This document shows positions 9,501 to 17,613 of a stretch of DNA of 64,000 nucleotides, one piece after another (within the stretch, counting starts at the first letter, position 1; each line of letters begins with the position of its first letter). The translations under genes and the position numbers were made by a program. The stretch is from assembly GCA_039889035.1 (NCBI GenBank), contig JBDQQY010000001.1, positions 458,107 through 522,106 on the forward strand, written 5' to 3'. The notes beneath the pieces were generated by a model that saw only the letters and a list, made by a program, of their open reading frames with translations, had not been told where the DNA came from and did not search any database. Origin of the DNA: Plantactinospora sp039889035. GTDB lineage: Bacteria > Actinomycetota > Actinomycetes > Mycobacteriales > Micromonosporaceae.

Positions 9501-12500
9501 AGACCGCCAGGAAGGTGGCGATCAGGTCCGGTCCCCGGTCCAGCAGCACCCCGACGAGGGACTCCGGCCCCACGCCCCGGGACCGCAGGTGCCGGGCCAG
9601 CCGGTTCGCCCGGGCGTCCAGCTCCGCGTAGTCGAGTTCCAGTTCGCCGAGTGCCACCGCGGTCCGGTCCGGGTGCGCGGCGGCCACGTCGGCGACCAGC
9701 TCCGGCACGGTACGGGTCGGCGCGGTGGTGGGGTTGACGGCGTACTCGCCGAGCAGCCGCTCCCGCTCGTCCGCCGGCAGGTGGTTGTCCCGGGCGTCGC
9801 CGCCGGCACCGGTCGCCGCCATCGCCGCCAGCACCGCCCGGTACATCGCGCCCAGTCGGGTCGCGTCCGGCCGGCTCAGCATGTGGGTGTCGGCGGTCAG
9901 CACCAGACTGCCGGTCATCGCGGCGACGGCCAGGCCGAACTCGGTGGCCCCCTCGCCGAGGCCGGATTCCACGTCGACCAGTTCGGTGTCGACCGCGTCG
10001 AAGTCCTGGTAGCTGAACCGCACGTCGAGCAGGCGCTGACCGTCGGCCAGCTCACGCTGGATCGCCGGCATCGGATAGCGCCGGTGCGGCCAGAGTTCGA
10101 CCTCACGGTCGAAGACCTGCCGGACCAGCTCACCCCAGGTCGCCGCTCCCCGCCGGTGGGCGAAGGGCAGGGTGTTCAGATACATCCCGTAGACCTTGTC
10201 GGCGCCGTCGACCTCGGGCCGGGCGCTGCACACCAGTCCGGTGTAGAAGGTCGGCTCGTCGGTGAGCTGGCTCATCACCTTCAGATGCGCCGCGTGCAGC
10301 ACCGCCTTCAACGACGTACGGGTCGCCGTCGCCAGCGCCCGCAGCTCCGGCTCCAGGTCGCGGACCGGCACGGTGACCGAGTACGGCTCCCGGGGCGTCG
10401 CCGGGTCGGCGGCCCAGCCGGTCGGCAGCGACAGCCGGGTGTACCCGTCGACGATGCCGCGCCAGTAGTCGCGGTCCTCCGTCGACTCCAGCGAGTCGAG
10501 TTCGGCGGCGATGAAGTCCGCGTACCGGACCGCCGGGCGGGTCGCCGGTGCCGGTGCTCCGCCGGCCCGGATCTGCTGGTACAGCTCCAGCAGCTCGGTC
10601 AGCATCGCCCGGTGGCTCCACCCCTCGGTGATCGGGTGCGAGACCGTGACGGACATCCACCACGCCTCGTCGCTCTCCTCGTGCACGGCGAACCGCAGCA
10701 GCGGAGCCACCCCGAGGTCGAACAGCTCGGCCCGTTCCGCCGCGGTGAACTCCCGGATCGCCTGCTTCCGCCCGGCGGCGTCGAGCTGCCGGATGTCGCG
10801 TACCGCGATCGGGATCTCGGCGGTGCCGTGCACGAGCTGCATCGGCACCGCGTACGTGGTCAGGTCGAACGAGGTCCGCAGCAGTTCGTGCCGCTCGACC
10901 ACGATCCGGGCCGCCTCGCGCAGCGCGTCCAGCCCGAACGGCTGCTCGGTGCGCAGCCGGAACGAGGTGACGTTGTGGTAGGCGTGCAGGTCGGTGTCGG
11001 CCAGCATCTCGACGACCATGCCGAGCTGCACCTGGGACAGCGGGTACGCGTCGACCACCCCGGCCGGGACCTTGGCCCGGTCCTCGTCGGGGATCAGCGC
11101 GAACGGCGGCACGGTCGGCCCGTCGACGGTCGTACCGGTCGCCTCCGGCACCGGGCCGGCCAGCTTCTCGGCGAGTTCGGCGACCGTCCGGTACTGGAAC
11201 ACGTCCCGGACCGCCACCTCGAACCCGGCCGCCCGCAACTTCCCAACCAACGCCACCGCCCGAATCGAATGCCCACCCAGATCGAAGAAACTCTCCGTCA
11301 CCCCAACCCGATCCAGGCCCAGCACCTCCCGCCACACCCCAGCAATCCGCTCCTCCACCCCGGTACGCGGCCCCACAAACACCGGACCCGCATCCACCGC
11401 AGCAGCATCCGGATCCGGCAACGCCCGCCGATCCACCTTCCCATTCGCGTTCAACGGCAGAGCATCCAACGACACGAACCCCGCCGGCACCATGTACTCC
11501 GGCAACCGGACGCCACAGTGCTCAACCAGCGCACCCACCGGAAGCTCATCGGACGAAGCCGACACGCAGTACGCCACCAGACGCTTGTCCGACGCCGCAC
11601 CCACCGCCACCACCACCGCGTCCCGAACAGCCGAATGTTCCAGCAGCACCGACCGGACCTCACCCAACTCGATCCGATACCCGTGCACCTTCACCTGGTC
11701 GTCCACCCGACCAACGAACTCCACATCACCAGTCGGCAACACCCGCACCAGATCACCGGTCCGGTACAACCGGGACCCGGCAACAGCACCGAACGGGTCC
11801 GGGACGAAGCGCTCCGCCGTCAACTCCGGCCGATTCACATAACCCCGAGCCACACCGATGCCACCGACATACAACTCACCCAACACACCCACCGGAACCG
11901 GCGACAGATCCACGTCCAGCACGTACATCGCCATCCCCGGCAACGGACGACCGATCGGCAGTACGTCGGCGGTCTGCGGGCCCTGCACCGGGTAGATGCA
12001 GGTGCCGACGGAGGCCTCGGTCGGGCCGTACTCGTTGACCAGTTCCGCGTCGGGGGCGCACTCGCGCCAGCGCTCCAGGGTGTGCCGGCTGAACGCCTCG
12101 CCGGCCACCACCGTGATCCCGGCGAGCCCGCGTGCCTCGCCCGGGGCGAGCTGGTGAGCCAGCACCTCCAGGTGGCCGGGGGTCAGCTTCAGGAAGCTGA
12201 ACGGACCTGCCGCCAGCAGTTCGGGGCCGAGATCCGCCATGTCCAGATCCGGACCCGCCAACCACACCCGCTGACCCGACACCAACGGCGCCCACACATT
12301 CGGCACCACCAGATCGAACGCCACCGACGAGAACAACGCCGACCCACCCGCACCACGACCAGCCAACTCCCGCGCCGCCCACGACACATGGTTGACCAAC
12401 CCACGATGCGACACCGCCACACCCTTCGGCCGACCCGTCGACCCCGACGTGAAAATCACGTACGCCAGGCGATCAAGATCGGTCGGGACCGAGAGCGGCG

Positions 12501-15500
12501 TCGCGGGCTGGTCCGCGATGGCCGGCGCGTCCCGGTCGACCAGGACCCGCACCGGGACGTCCGGGAACCGGTCGGCGTAGCCGGAGCCGGTCACCACCAC
12601 CCGGGCGCCGGCGTCGGCCAGCATCTCGGCGAGCCGCTCGGCCGGGTGGGCCGGGTCGAGCGGCACGTACGCCCCGCCGGCCTTCCAGACCGCCAGCATC
12701 GAGACGAGCAGCTCCGGGCCCCGGTCCAGCAGCACCCCGACGACCGACTCCGGTACCACGCCGCAGGCGCGCAGGTGCCGGGAGAGCCGGTTCGCCCGGG
12801 CGTCCAGTTCGGCGTACGTGAGCTGCTGGCCGGCGCACTCGACCGCCACCGCGTGCGGGTTGGCCGACATCTGTGCGACGAACCGCTCCGGCACGGCCGG
12901 TCCGGCCGGCTCGGCGGTGGTGCGGTTCCACTCGACCACCAGCCGCTGCCGCTCCTCGTCGGCGAGGAAGGTGCCCCGGGCGTCGCCGTTCGGGTCCGCC
13001 GCCATCGCCTCCAGCACGGCCCGGTACATGGCGCCCATCCGGTCGCCGTTGGCCCGACTCAGCACCCGGGGGTTGACCGCCATCGTCACGTAGCCGAGCC
13101 GGACCGCCACGGCGAGCGGGAACTCGGTCGGGCTGTCGTCGATGCTGGCCATGTAGTCGACCAGATCCCGGTCGACCTGGTCGAAGTCGTGGTAGCTGAA
13201 CCGGACGTCCATCAGCCGCTGGCCGTCGCCGAACTCGCGCTGGATCTCCGGCATCGGGAACCGGCGGCGCGGCCAGATCTCCATCTCCCGGGCGTACGTC
13301 CGCTGTACCAGCTCAAGCCAGGTCCGGGCACCCCGGTCGTAGCCGAACGGCAGGCTGTTCAGGTACATCCCGTAGACCCGGTCGGCGCCGACCTCCTCGG
13401 GCCGGCCGTGCAGTACCAGGCCGGTCAGGAACGACTCCTCGGCGGTGAGCTGACTCATCACCTTCAGGTGCGCGGCGAGCAGCACCGTCTTCAGCGACGC
13501 CTTCGCCCGGCTGGCCAGCTTGCGCAGGTCGGACTCCAGGTCGTGGAACGGCACCCCGAGCATCAGCGACTCGCGCGGCGCGTCCTCGTCGCCCCAGCCG
13601 GTCGGCAGGGTGAACCGGGCGTACCGGCCGACGATGTCCCGCCAGTAGTCGCGGTCGTCCGCCGAGGCCAGCGAGCGCAGCTCGGCGCCGATGAAGTCGG
13701 CGAACCGCACCGGCGGTGCCTCGACCGGGGCCGGGGTGCCGCCGTCCCGGATCTCCCGGTAGAGGTCCAGCACCTCCATCAGCAGCGAGTGGTGGCTCCA
13801 GCCCTCGATGATCGCGTGGCACTCGGTGACCGACAGCCACCAGGTCTTGTCGTCGCAGACGTGCGCGTAGAGCCGCATCAGGGTCGGCTGGGCCAGGTCG
13901 AAGACGTCGGCCCGCTCCACCGCGGTGAACTCCCGCAGCGACCGGTCCAGCTCGGCGGCGTCCAGGTGCCGCAGGTCCCGCTCCCCGACCGGCATCTCGG
14001 CGGTCGGGTACACCACCTGCATCGGCACCGAGTACGTGGTCAGGTCGATCGCGGTACGCAGCACCTCGTGCCGCTCGACCACGATCCGGGCCGCCTCGCG
14101 GAGCGCGTCCAGCGCGAACGGCCGCTCGTCGCGGATCCGGAACGAGGTGACGTTGTGGTACGCGTGCAGCTCCCCGTCGGAGAGCATCTCCACCACCATG
14201 CCGGCCTGCACCCGGGACAGCGGGTACGCGTCGAACGCGCCGGCCGGCACCTTCGCCCGGTCCTCGGCGGAGAGCAGCTCGAACGGCGCCACCGGGCGCT
14301 CCGTAGCGGCCGGCGCCGACCGGCCGTCGAGGATCCCGCACAGCTCGGCGACGGTACGGTGCGCGAAGACGTCCCGGACGGAGACGTCCAGTCCGATCGC
14401 CCGCAGCTCGCCGACCAGGGCGACCGCCCGGATCGAGTGTCCGCCGAGGTCGAAGAAGCTGTCGTGCACCCCGACCCGCTCGACCCCGAGCACGTCCTGC
14501 CAGATCGCCGCGACCTGCTCCTCCACCGGGGTACGCGGGGCCACGTAGACCTGCTCCCCGGAGAGTGCGGCGCGGTCCGGTGCGGGCAGCGCACGGCGGT
14601 CGAGCTTGCCGTTGGCGGTCAGCGGAATCTTGTCCAGCGGCACGAACGCGGCCGGCACCATGTATTCCGGCAGGCCCCGGGCGAGGAACTCGCGCAGCTC
14701 GGCCGGGCTCGGCACCTGGTCGCCCTCGGGCACCAGGTAGCCGACCAGCCGCTTGTCGCCGGGGATGTCCTCCCGGACCACCACCACCGCGTCCCGGACC
14801 CCGGGGTGCGCGGCGAGCACGGTCTCGATCTCGCCCAGCTCGACCCGGTAGCCCCGGATCTGCACCTGGTCGTCGATCCGGCCCAGGAAGTCCAGCCCAC
14901 CGTCGGGCCGGCGCCTCGCCAGGTCACCACTGCGGTACATCCGGGCACCCGGCTCGACCGCGAACGGGTCCGGCACGAACCGCTGCGCGGTCAGCTCCGG
15001 CCGCTTGAGGTAGCCCCGGGCCACGCCGGGACCACCGACGTGGATCTCGCCGGGCACCCCGACCGGGACCAGGTTGCCGTACTGGTCGAGGAGGTAGATC
15101 CGCAGGTCGCCGAGGGGGTAGCCGACCGGGTTGCCCGGGTCGGTGATGTCCTGCGGGCGTACCTGGTGGAAGCTGGAGTGCACCGTCGTCTCGGTGATGC
15201 CGTACATGTTGAGCAGGGCCGGGCGGTCCAGGCCGAACCGGTCGGTCCAGGGTGCCAGCTCGGCCATCTCCAGCTTCTCGCCGGCGAAGACCACGGCCCG
15301 CAGCTCCAGGGCGGCGAGCCGGGGATCGTCGTCCCGGGCGAACCCGACCAGGCTGCGGAACGCCGACGGGGTCTGGTTGAGCACGGTGACCCGCTCCCGG
15401 ACCAGCAGCTCCAGGAACTCGTCCGGCACCCGGGTCACCTCGCGCGGCACCACCACCAGCCGGCCGCCGTAGAGCAGCGCGCCCCAGAGTTCCCAGACGG

Positions 15501-17613
15501 AGACGTCGAAGGCGTACGAGTGGAACAGCGGCCAGACGTCGTCGGCGGAGAACCGGTAGTGGGTCTCGCCGACGGTCAGCAGCCGGAGCACGTTGGCGTG
15601 GGTCAGGCAGACGCCCTTCGGCCGCCCCGTCGACCCCGACGTGTAGATCACGTAGATCAGGTTCTCCGGGCCGGAGAGCGGGACCGGGTTCTCGGCCGGC
15701 AGCCCCGACAGGTCCTCCTCGTCCAGGTTGACCACGGCACCGTCGGAGAAGCCTGCGACCGTCCCGGCCAGCGACGACTGCGTCACGATCACCGACGCAC
15801 CCGCGTCACCGACCATGAAGCCGAGCCGGTCCACCGGCTGCGCCGGGTCCAGCGGCAGGTAGGCCGCACCGGACTTCAGCACGCCGAGCAGGGTCGGGAC
15901 CAGGTCGATGCCCCGCTCCAGGCAGACCCCGACCAGGGACTCGGGCCCCGCGCCGAGCGCGCGGAGCCGGTGCGCCAGCCGGTTCGCCCGGGCGTTCACC
16001 TCGGCGTACGTCAGCTCGGTGCCCTCGAAGGCCACCGCGGCGGCATCCGGCGCGGTCGCCACCCGCTCCTCGAAGACCTGGTGCACGGTCCGGGTCGGCG
16101 GCACCGCGTCGATCCGGAACGGGTCGGCGACCCCGGTGACCTCGGCCCGCTCGGCGTCGTCCAGCAGGTCGACCGCGGAGAGCGCCCGACCCGGATCGGC
16201 GACGGCGGCCTGGAGCAGCCGGACCAGGTGCCCACCCATCCGCCGCATGGTGGACCCGTCGAAGAGCGCGGTCGCGTACTCCAGGTGGGCCCGCAGCCCA
16301 CCGTCGGCGCCCTCCTGGATCTGGAGCGTCACGTCGAAGCGGGAGACCTGGGAGAGCGCGTCCAGCGGGGAGACCGCCAGCCCCGGCATCGCGTACCCGC
16401 CGGCGCCCGACTCGTGCATGGTGAAGGCGACCTGGAACAGCGGGGTACGGGACATGTCCCGCTCCGGCTGGAGCTCGTCGACGAGCTGCCCGAACGGCAC
16501 CTCCTGGTGGTCGAAGGCGGCCAGCACGGTCTGCCGGTTGGCGGCCAGCAGCTCGCCGAAGGTGATGTCGGAGTCCCACCGGGCCCGCATCACCAGGCTG
16601 TTGATGCCGTAGCCGATCAGCCGGGACAGCTCGGGCCGGTTGCGCCCGGAGACCACCGTGCCGACCGGGATGTCGGTGCCGCCGGTGTACCGGGACAGCA
16701 GCGCCTGGTAGCCGGTGAGCAGCACCATGAACAGGGTCGCGTCGTGCCGCTGGGCGAGGTCGCGGAGCTGGCCGCCGAGCCCGGCCGGCAGTTCCACCTC
16801 GACCACCGCACCGGCCCAGTCCCGGGTCGCCGGGCGGGGCCGGTCCGCCGGCAGGTCCAGCGGCGGCACCCCGGCGAGCTGCCGCCGCCAGTAGTCCAGG
16901 TGCCGCTGGTGCTCCGTCTCCGACCTGTTCCGCTCCCAGGCGGCGTAGTCGGCGTACTGCACCGGCAGCGGGGCGAGGGTGCTGGGCCGGCCGGCGAGCG
17001 CGGCCGCGTACAGCTCGCTGAGTTCCTCGGCGAAGACCCCGACCGACCAGGCGTCGCAGGCGACGTGGTGGAAGACCACGACCAGCAGATGGTCGTCGTC
17101 GGCCAGCCGGACCAGCCGGGCCCGTACCGGCCACTGGGTGGCCAGGTCGAACGGGATCGACGGCTCCTCGGCGGCCCGCTCGAAGGCGCGGCGCTCCCGC
17201 TCCGCCTCAGGCAGGTCGGTCAGGTCCGACACCGCCAGCCGCACCGGACCGGCCGGGTCGATCACCTGGATCGGCTCGCCCGCGACCAGCGCGTACCGGG
17301 TACGCAGGATCTCGTGCCGGCCGACCAGCTCGGTCAGCGCCCGGCGCAGCGCGGCGGAGTCCAGCGGGCCGCGCAGCCGCAGCGCGAGCGGCACCAGGTA
17401 CTCCCAGCTACCCGGGTCCAGCCGGCTCAGGAACCACATCTGCTGCTGCCCGAAGGAGAGCGGCAGCGGGCCGTTCCGGTCCACCCGGGTCAGCGCCGTG
17501 CGGCGGGCGCCGCGCAGCCGCCCGGCGAGCCGGGCCCGCAGCAGTTCCTCCCGGGCCGCCTCGACACTGCGCTCGATGACTCTGCGCTCGATCGTGCCCT
17601 CGCCCGTGCTCAT
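6544..17613 (-). CDS. NRPS, C-A-T-C-A-T-C-A-T-C (modules 3-5 plus the C domain of module 6)
   Basis: A 3689-residue multimodular synthetase. Order with approximate residues: N-terminal helical docking segment 1-40; C3 45-490 (HHVACDAW); A3 515-1030, pocket D-V-W-N-V-A-M-V-H; T3 near 1058 (LGGHS); C4 1145-1560; A4 1590-2090; T4 near 2114; C5 2200-2620; A5 2640-3150; T5 near 3174; C6 3260-3689. A4 and A5 both read D-L-P-K-V-A-E-V-G, nearest to Asn codes (DLTKLGEVG); A3 resembles Thr codes (DFWNIGMVH). C4, C5 and C6 lack the first His of HHxxxDG and have Glu for Asp (CHAIIEGW, SHPITEGW, CHAITEGW). No epimerisation domain is seen. The protein ends at the C-A linker (WNDTAVEW), so module 6 is completed by the next gene. 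It overlaps the upstream NRPS stop (ATGA). Confidence 0.95.
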   Translation of the reverse strand: MSTGEGTIERRVIERSVEAAREELLRARLAGRLRGARRTALTRVDRNGPLPLSFGQQQMWFLSRLDPGSWEYLVPLALRLRGPLDSAALRRALTELVGRHEILRTRYALVAGEPIQVIDPAGPVRLAVSDLTDLPEAERERRAFERAAEEPSIPFDLATQWPVRARLVRLADDDHLLVVVFHHVACDAWSVGVFAEELSELYAAALAGRPSTLAPLPVQYADYAAWERNRSETEHQRHLDYWRRQLAGVPPLDLPADRPRPATRDWAGAVVEVELPAGLGGQLRDLAQRHDATLFMVLLTGYQALLSRYTGGTDIPVGTVVSGRNRPELSRLIGYGINSLVMRARWDSDITFGELLAANRQTVLAAFDHQEVPFGQLVDELQPERDMSRTPLFQVAFTMHESGAGGYAMPGLAVSPLDALSQVSRFDVTLQIQEGADGGLRAHLEYATALFDGSTMRRMGGHLVRLLQAAVADPGRALSAVDLLDDAERAEVTGVADPFRIDAVPPTRTVHQVFEERVATAPDAAAVAFEGTELTYAEVNARANRLAHRLRALGAGPESLVGVCLERGIDLVPTLLGVLKSGAAYLPLDPAQPVDRLGFMVGDAGASVIVTQSSLAGTVAGFSDGAVVNLDEEDLSGLPAENPVPLSGPENLIYVIYTSGSTGRPKGVCLTHANVLRLLTVGETHYRFSADDVWPLFHSYAFDVSVWELWGALLYGGRLVVVPREVTRVPDEFLELLVRERVTVLNQTPSAFRSLVGFARDDDPRLAALELRAVVFAGEKLEMAELAPWTDRFGLDRPALLNMYGITETTVHSSFHQVRPQDITDPGNPVGYPLGDLRIYLLDQYGNLVPVGVPGEIHVGGPGVARGYLKRPELTAQRFVPDPFAVEPGARMYRSGDLARRRPDGGLDFLGRIDDQVQIRGYRVELGEIETVLAAHPGVRDAVVVVREDIPGDKRLVGYLVPEGDQVPSPAELREFLARGLPEYMVPAAFVPLDKIPLTANGKLDRRALPAPDRAALSGEQVYVAPRTPVEEQVAAIWQDVLGVERVGVHDSFFDLGGHSIRAVALVGELRAIGLDVSVRDVFAHRTVAELCGILDGRSAPAATERPVAPFELLSAEDRAKVPAGAFDAYPLSRVQAGMVVEMLSDGELHAYHNVTSFRIRDERPFALDALREAARIVVERHEVLRTAIDLTTYSVPMQVVYPTAEMPVGERDLRHLDAAELDRSLREFTAVERADVFDLAQPTLMRLYAHVCDDKTWWLSVTECHAIIEGWSHHSLLMEVLDLYREIRDGGTPAPVEAPPVRFADFIGAELRSLASADDRDYWRDIVGRYARFTLPTGWGDEDAPRESLMLGVPFHDLESDLRKLASRAKASLKTVLLAAHLKVMSQLTAEESFLTGLVLHGRPEEVGADRVYGMYLNSLPFGYDRGARTWLELVQRTYAREMEIWPRRRFPMPEIQREFGDGQRLMDVRFSYHDFDQVDRDLVDYMASIDDSPTEFPLAVAVRLGYVTMAVNPRVLSRANGDRMGAMYRAVLEAMAADPNGDARGTFLADEERQRLVVEWNRTTAEPAGPAVPERFVAQMSANPHAVAVECAGQQLTYAELDARANRLSRHLRACGVVPESVVGVLLDRGPELLVSMLAVWKAGGAYVPLDPAHPAERLAEMLADAGARVVVTGSGYADRFPDVPVRVLVDRDAPAIADQPATPLSVPTDLDRLAYVIFTSGSTGRPKGVAVSHRGLVNHVSWAARELAGRGAGGSALFSSVAFDLVVPNVWAPLVSGQRVWLAGPDLDMADLGPELLAAGPFSFLKLTPGHLEVLAHQLAPGEARGLAGITVVAGEAFSRHTLERWRECAPDAELVNEYGPTEASVGTCIYPVQGPQTADVLPIGRPLPGMAMYVLDVDLSPVPVGVLGELYVGGIGVARGYVNRPELTAERFVPDPFGAVAGSRLYRTGDLVRVLPTGDVEFVGRVDDQVKVHGYRIELGEVRSVLLEHSAVRDAVVVAVGAASDKRLVAYCVSASSDELPVGALVEHCGVRLPEYMVPAGFVSLDALPLNANGKVDRRALPDPDAAAVDAGPVFVGPRTGVEERIAGVWREVLGLDRVGVTESFFDLGGHSIRAVALVGKLRAAGFEVAVRDVFQYRTVAELAEKLAGPVPEATGTTVDGPTVPPFALIPDEDRAKVPAGVVDAYPLSQVQLGMVVEMLADTDLHAYHNVTSFRLRTEQPFGLDALREAARIVVERHELLRTSFDLTTYAVPMQLVHGTAEIPIAVRDIRQLDAAGRKQAIREFTAAERAELFDLGVAPLLRFAVHEESDEAWWMSVTVSHPITEGWSHRAMLTELLELYQQIRAGGAPAPATRPAVRYADFIAAELDSLESTEDRDYWRGIVDGYTRLSLPTGWAADPATPREPYSVTVPVRDLEPELRALATATRTSLKAVLHAAHLKVMSQLTDEPTFYTGLVCSARPEVDGADKVYGMYLNTLPFAHRRGAATWGELVRQVFDREVELWPHRRYPMPAIQRELADGQRLLDVRFSYQDFDAVDTELVDVESGLGEGATEFGLAVAAMTGSLVLTADTHMLSRPDATRLGAMYRAVLAAMAATGAGGDARDNHLPADERERLLGEYAVNPTTAPTRTVPELVADVAAAHPDRTAVALGELELDYAELDARANRLARHLRSRGVGPESLVGVLLDRGPDLIATFLAVWKTGGAYVPLDPSFPADRVNTMLADAGARVVVTRSRYADRFDPALDCVLVDTERLEIGNRPATPIAEPADLDRLAYVIFTSGSTGRPKGVAVSHRGLVNHVSWAARELAGRGAGGSALFSSVAFDLVVPNVWAPLVSGQRVWLAGPDLDMADLGRELVAAGPFSFLKLTPGHLEIIGQQAEDAQLAALAEIVVVAGEALPGPVAENWRRILGDGRLVNEYGPTEASVGTCVYPVTHTPDSEVVPIGRPLPGMAMYVLDVDLSPVPVGVLGELYVGGIGVARGYVNRPELTAERFVPDPFGAVAGSRLYRTGDLVRVLPTGDVEFVGRVDDQVKVHGYRIELGEVRSVLLEHSAVRDAVVVAVGAASDKRLVAYCVSASSDELPVGALVEHCGVRLPEYMVPAGFVSLDALPLNANGKVDRRALPDPDAAAVDAGPVFVGPRTGVEERIAGVWREVLGLDRVGVTESFFDLGGHSIRAVALVGKLRAAGFEVAVRDVFQYRTVAELAETLSGQSAADNQPAEAGPVAPFALVSEQDRAELPAGVVDAYPLSQVQLGMVVEMLGGVGGNRYHNTSFFRIRDEQPFQPEALREAARIVVQRHELLRTSFDLTTYSVPMQLVHGTAEMPVEVCDVRHLDDRGREQALHRLIARERANLFDLASPPLLRMAGFVEGDDAWRLGFTQCHAITEGWSQQSLLMEVLDLYRQIAAGKTPEPVTAPAVRYADFIAAELDSLGSAVDRDYWQGIVTRHARFTVPAGWGGAADDAGSFRVPVGFPDLEPGLRALATATRTSLKAVLHAAHLKVMSQLTDEPAFFTGLVCSARPEVDGADKVYGMYLNTLPFAHDRTAGTWGDLVRQVFDREVELWPHRRYPMPAIQRQVGGRQLIEVMFSYQDFHQVDTDRVDVRAGAGDAANEFALAVSTGPGHLMLRVRRSALTLENAERVVAMYRAVLESMAAGADGDARATYVPATELDTVLTDWNDTAVEW
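7979..8774. repeat. Long near-identical repeat, copy 1 (A5 C-terminal half plus T5)
   Basis: About 796 bp match positions 11165-11960 at a constant offset of 3186 bp; the only difference I saw by eye is one base (8059 region, cgacc versus caacc). It covers the last third of the adenylation domain and the carrier domain. Codons inside the block use noticeably more non-C wobble bases (TTG, GTT, GGG, ATT on the coding strand) than the homologous parts of modules 1-3. Confidence 0.85.
9045..9282. repeat. Near-identical repeat, copy 1 (A5 core, A3-A4 motif region)
   Basis: About 238 bp match 12231-12468 at the same 3186-bp offset with one visible mismatch near 9156. The stretch encodes FTSGSTGRPKG through the first pocket residues (FDLVVPNVW). 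The segment between this block and the next (8775-9044), which holds the remaining pocket residues, is clearly diverged between the modules. Confidence 0.8.
11165..11960. repeat. Long near-identical repeat, copy 2 (A4 C-terminal half plus T4)
   Basis: This is the partner of 7979-8774, in the same orientation and 3186 bp away, so the two are direct repeats one module apart. Such identity between modules points to recent duplication or ongoing gene conversion. Confidence 0.85.
12231..12468. repeat. Near-identical repeat, copy 2 (A4 core, A3-A4 motif region)
   Basis: Partner of 9045-9282 in module 4, with the same offset, orientation and atypical wobble-base use. Confidence 0.8.
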
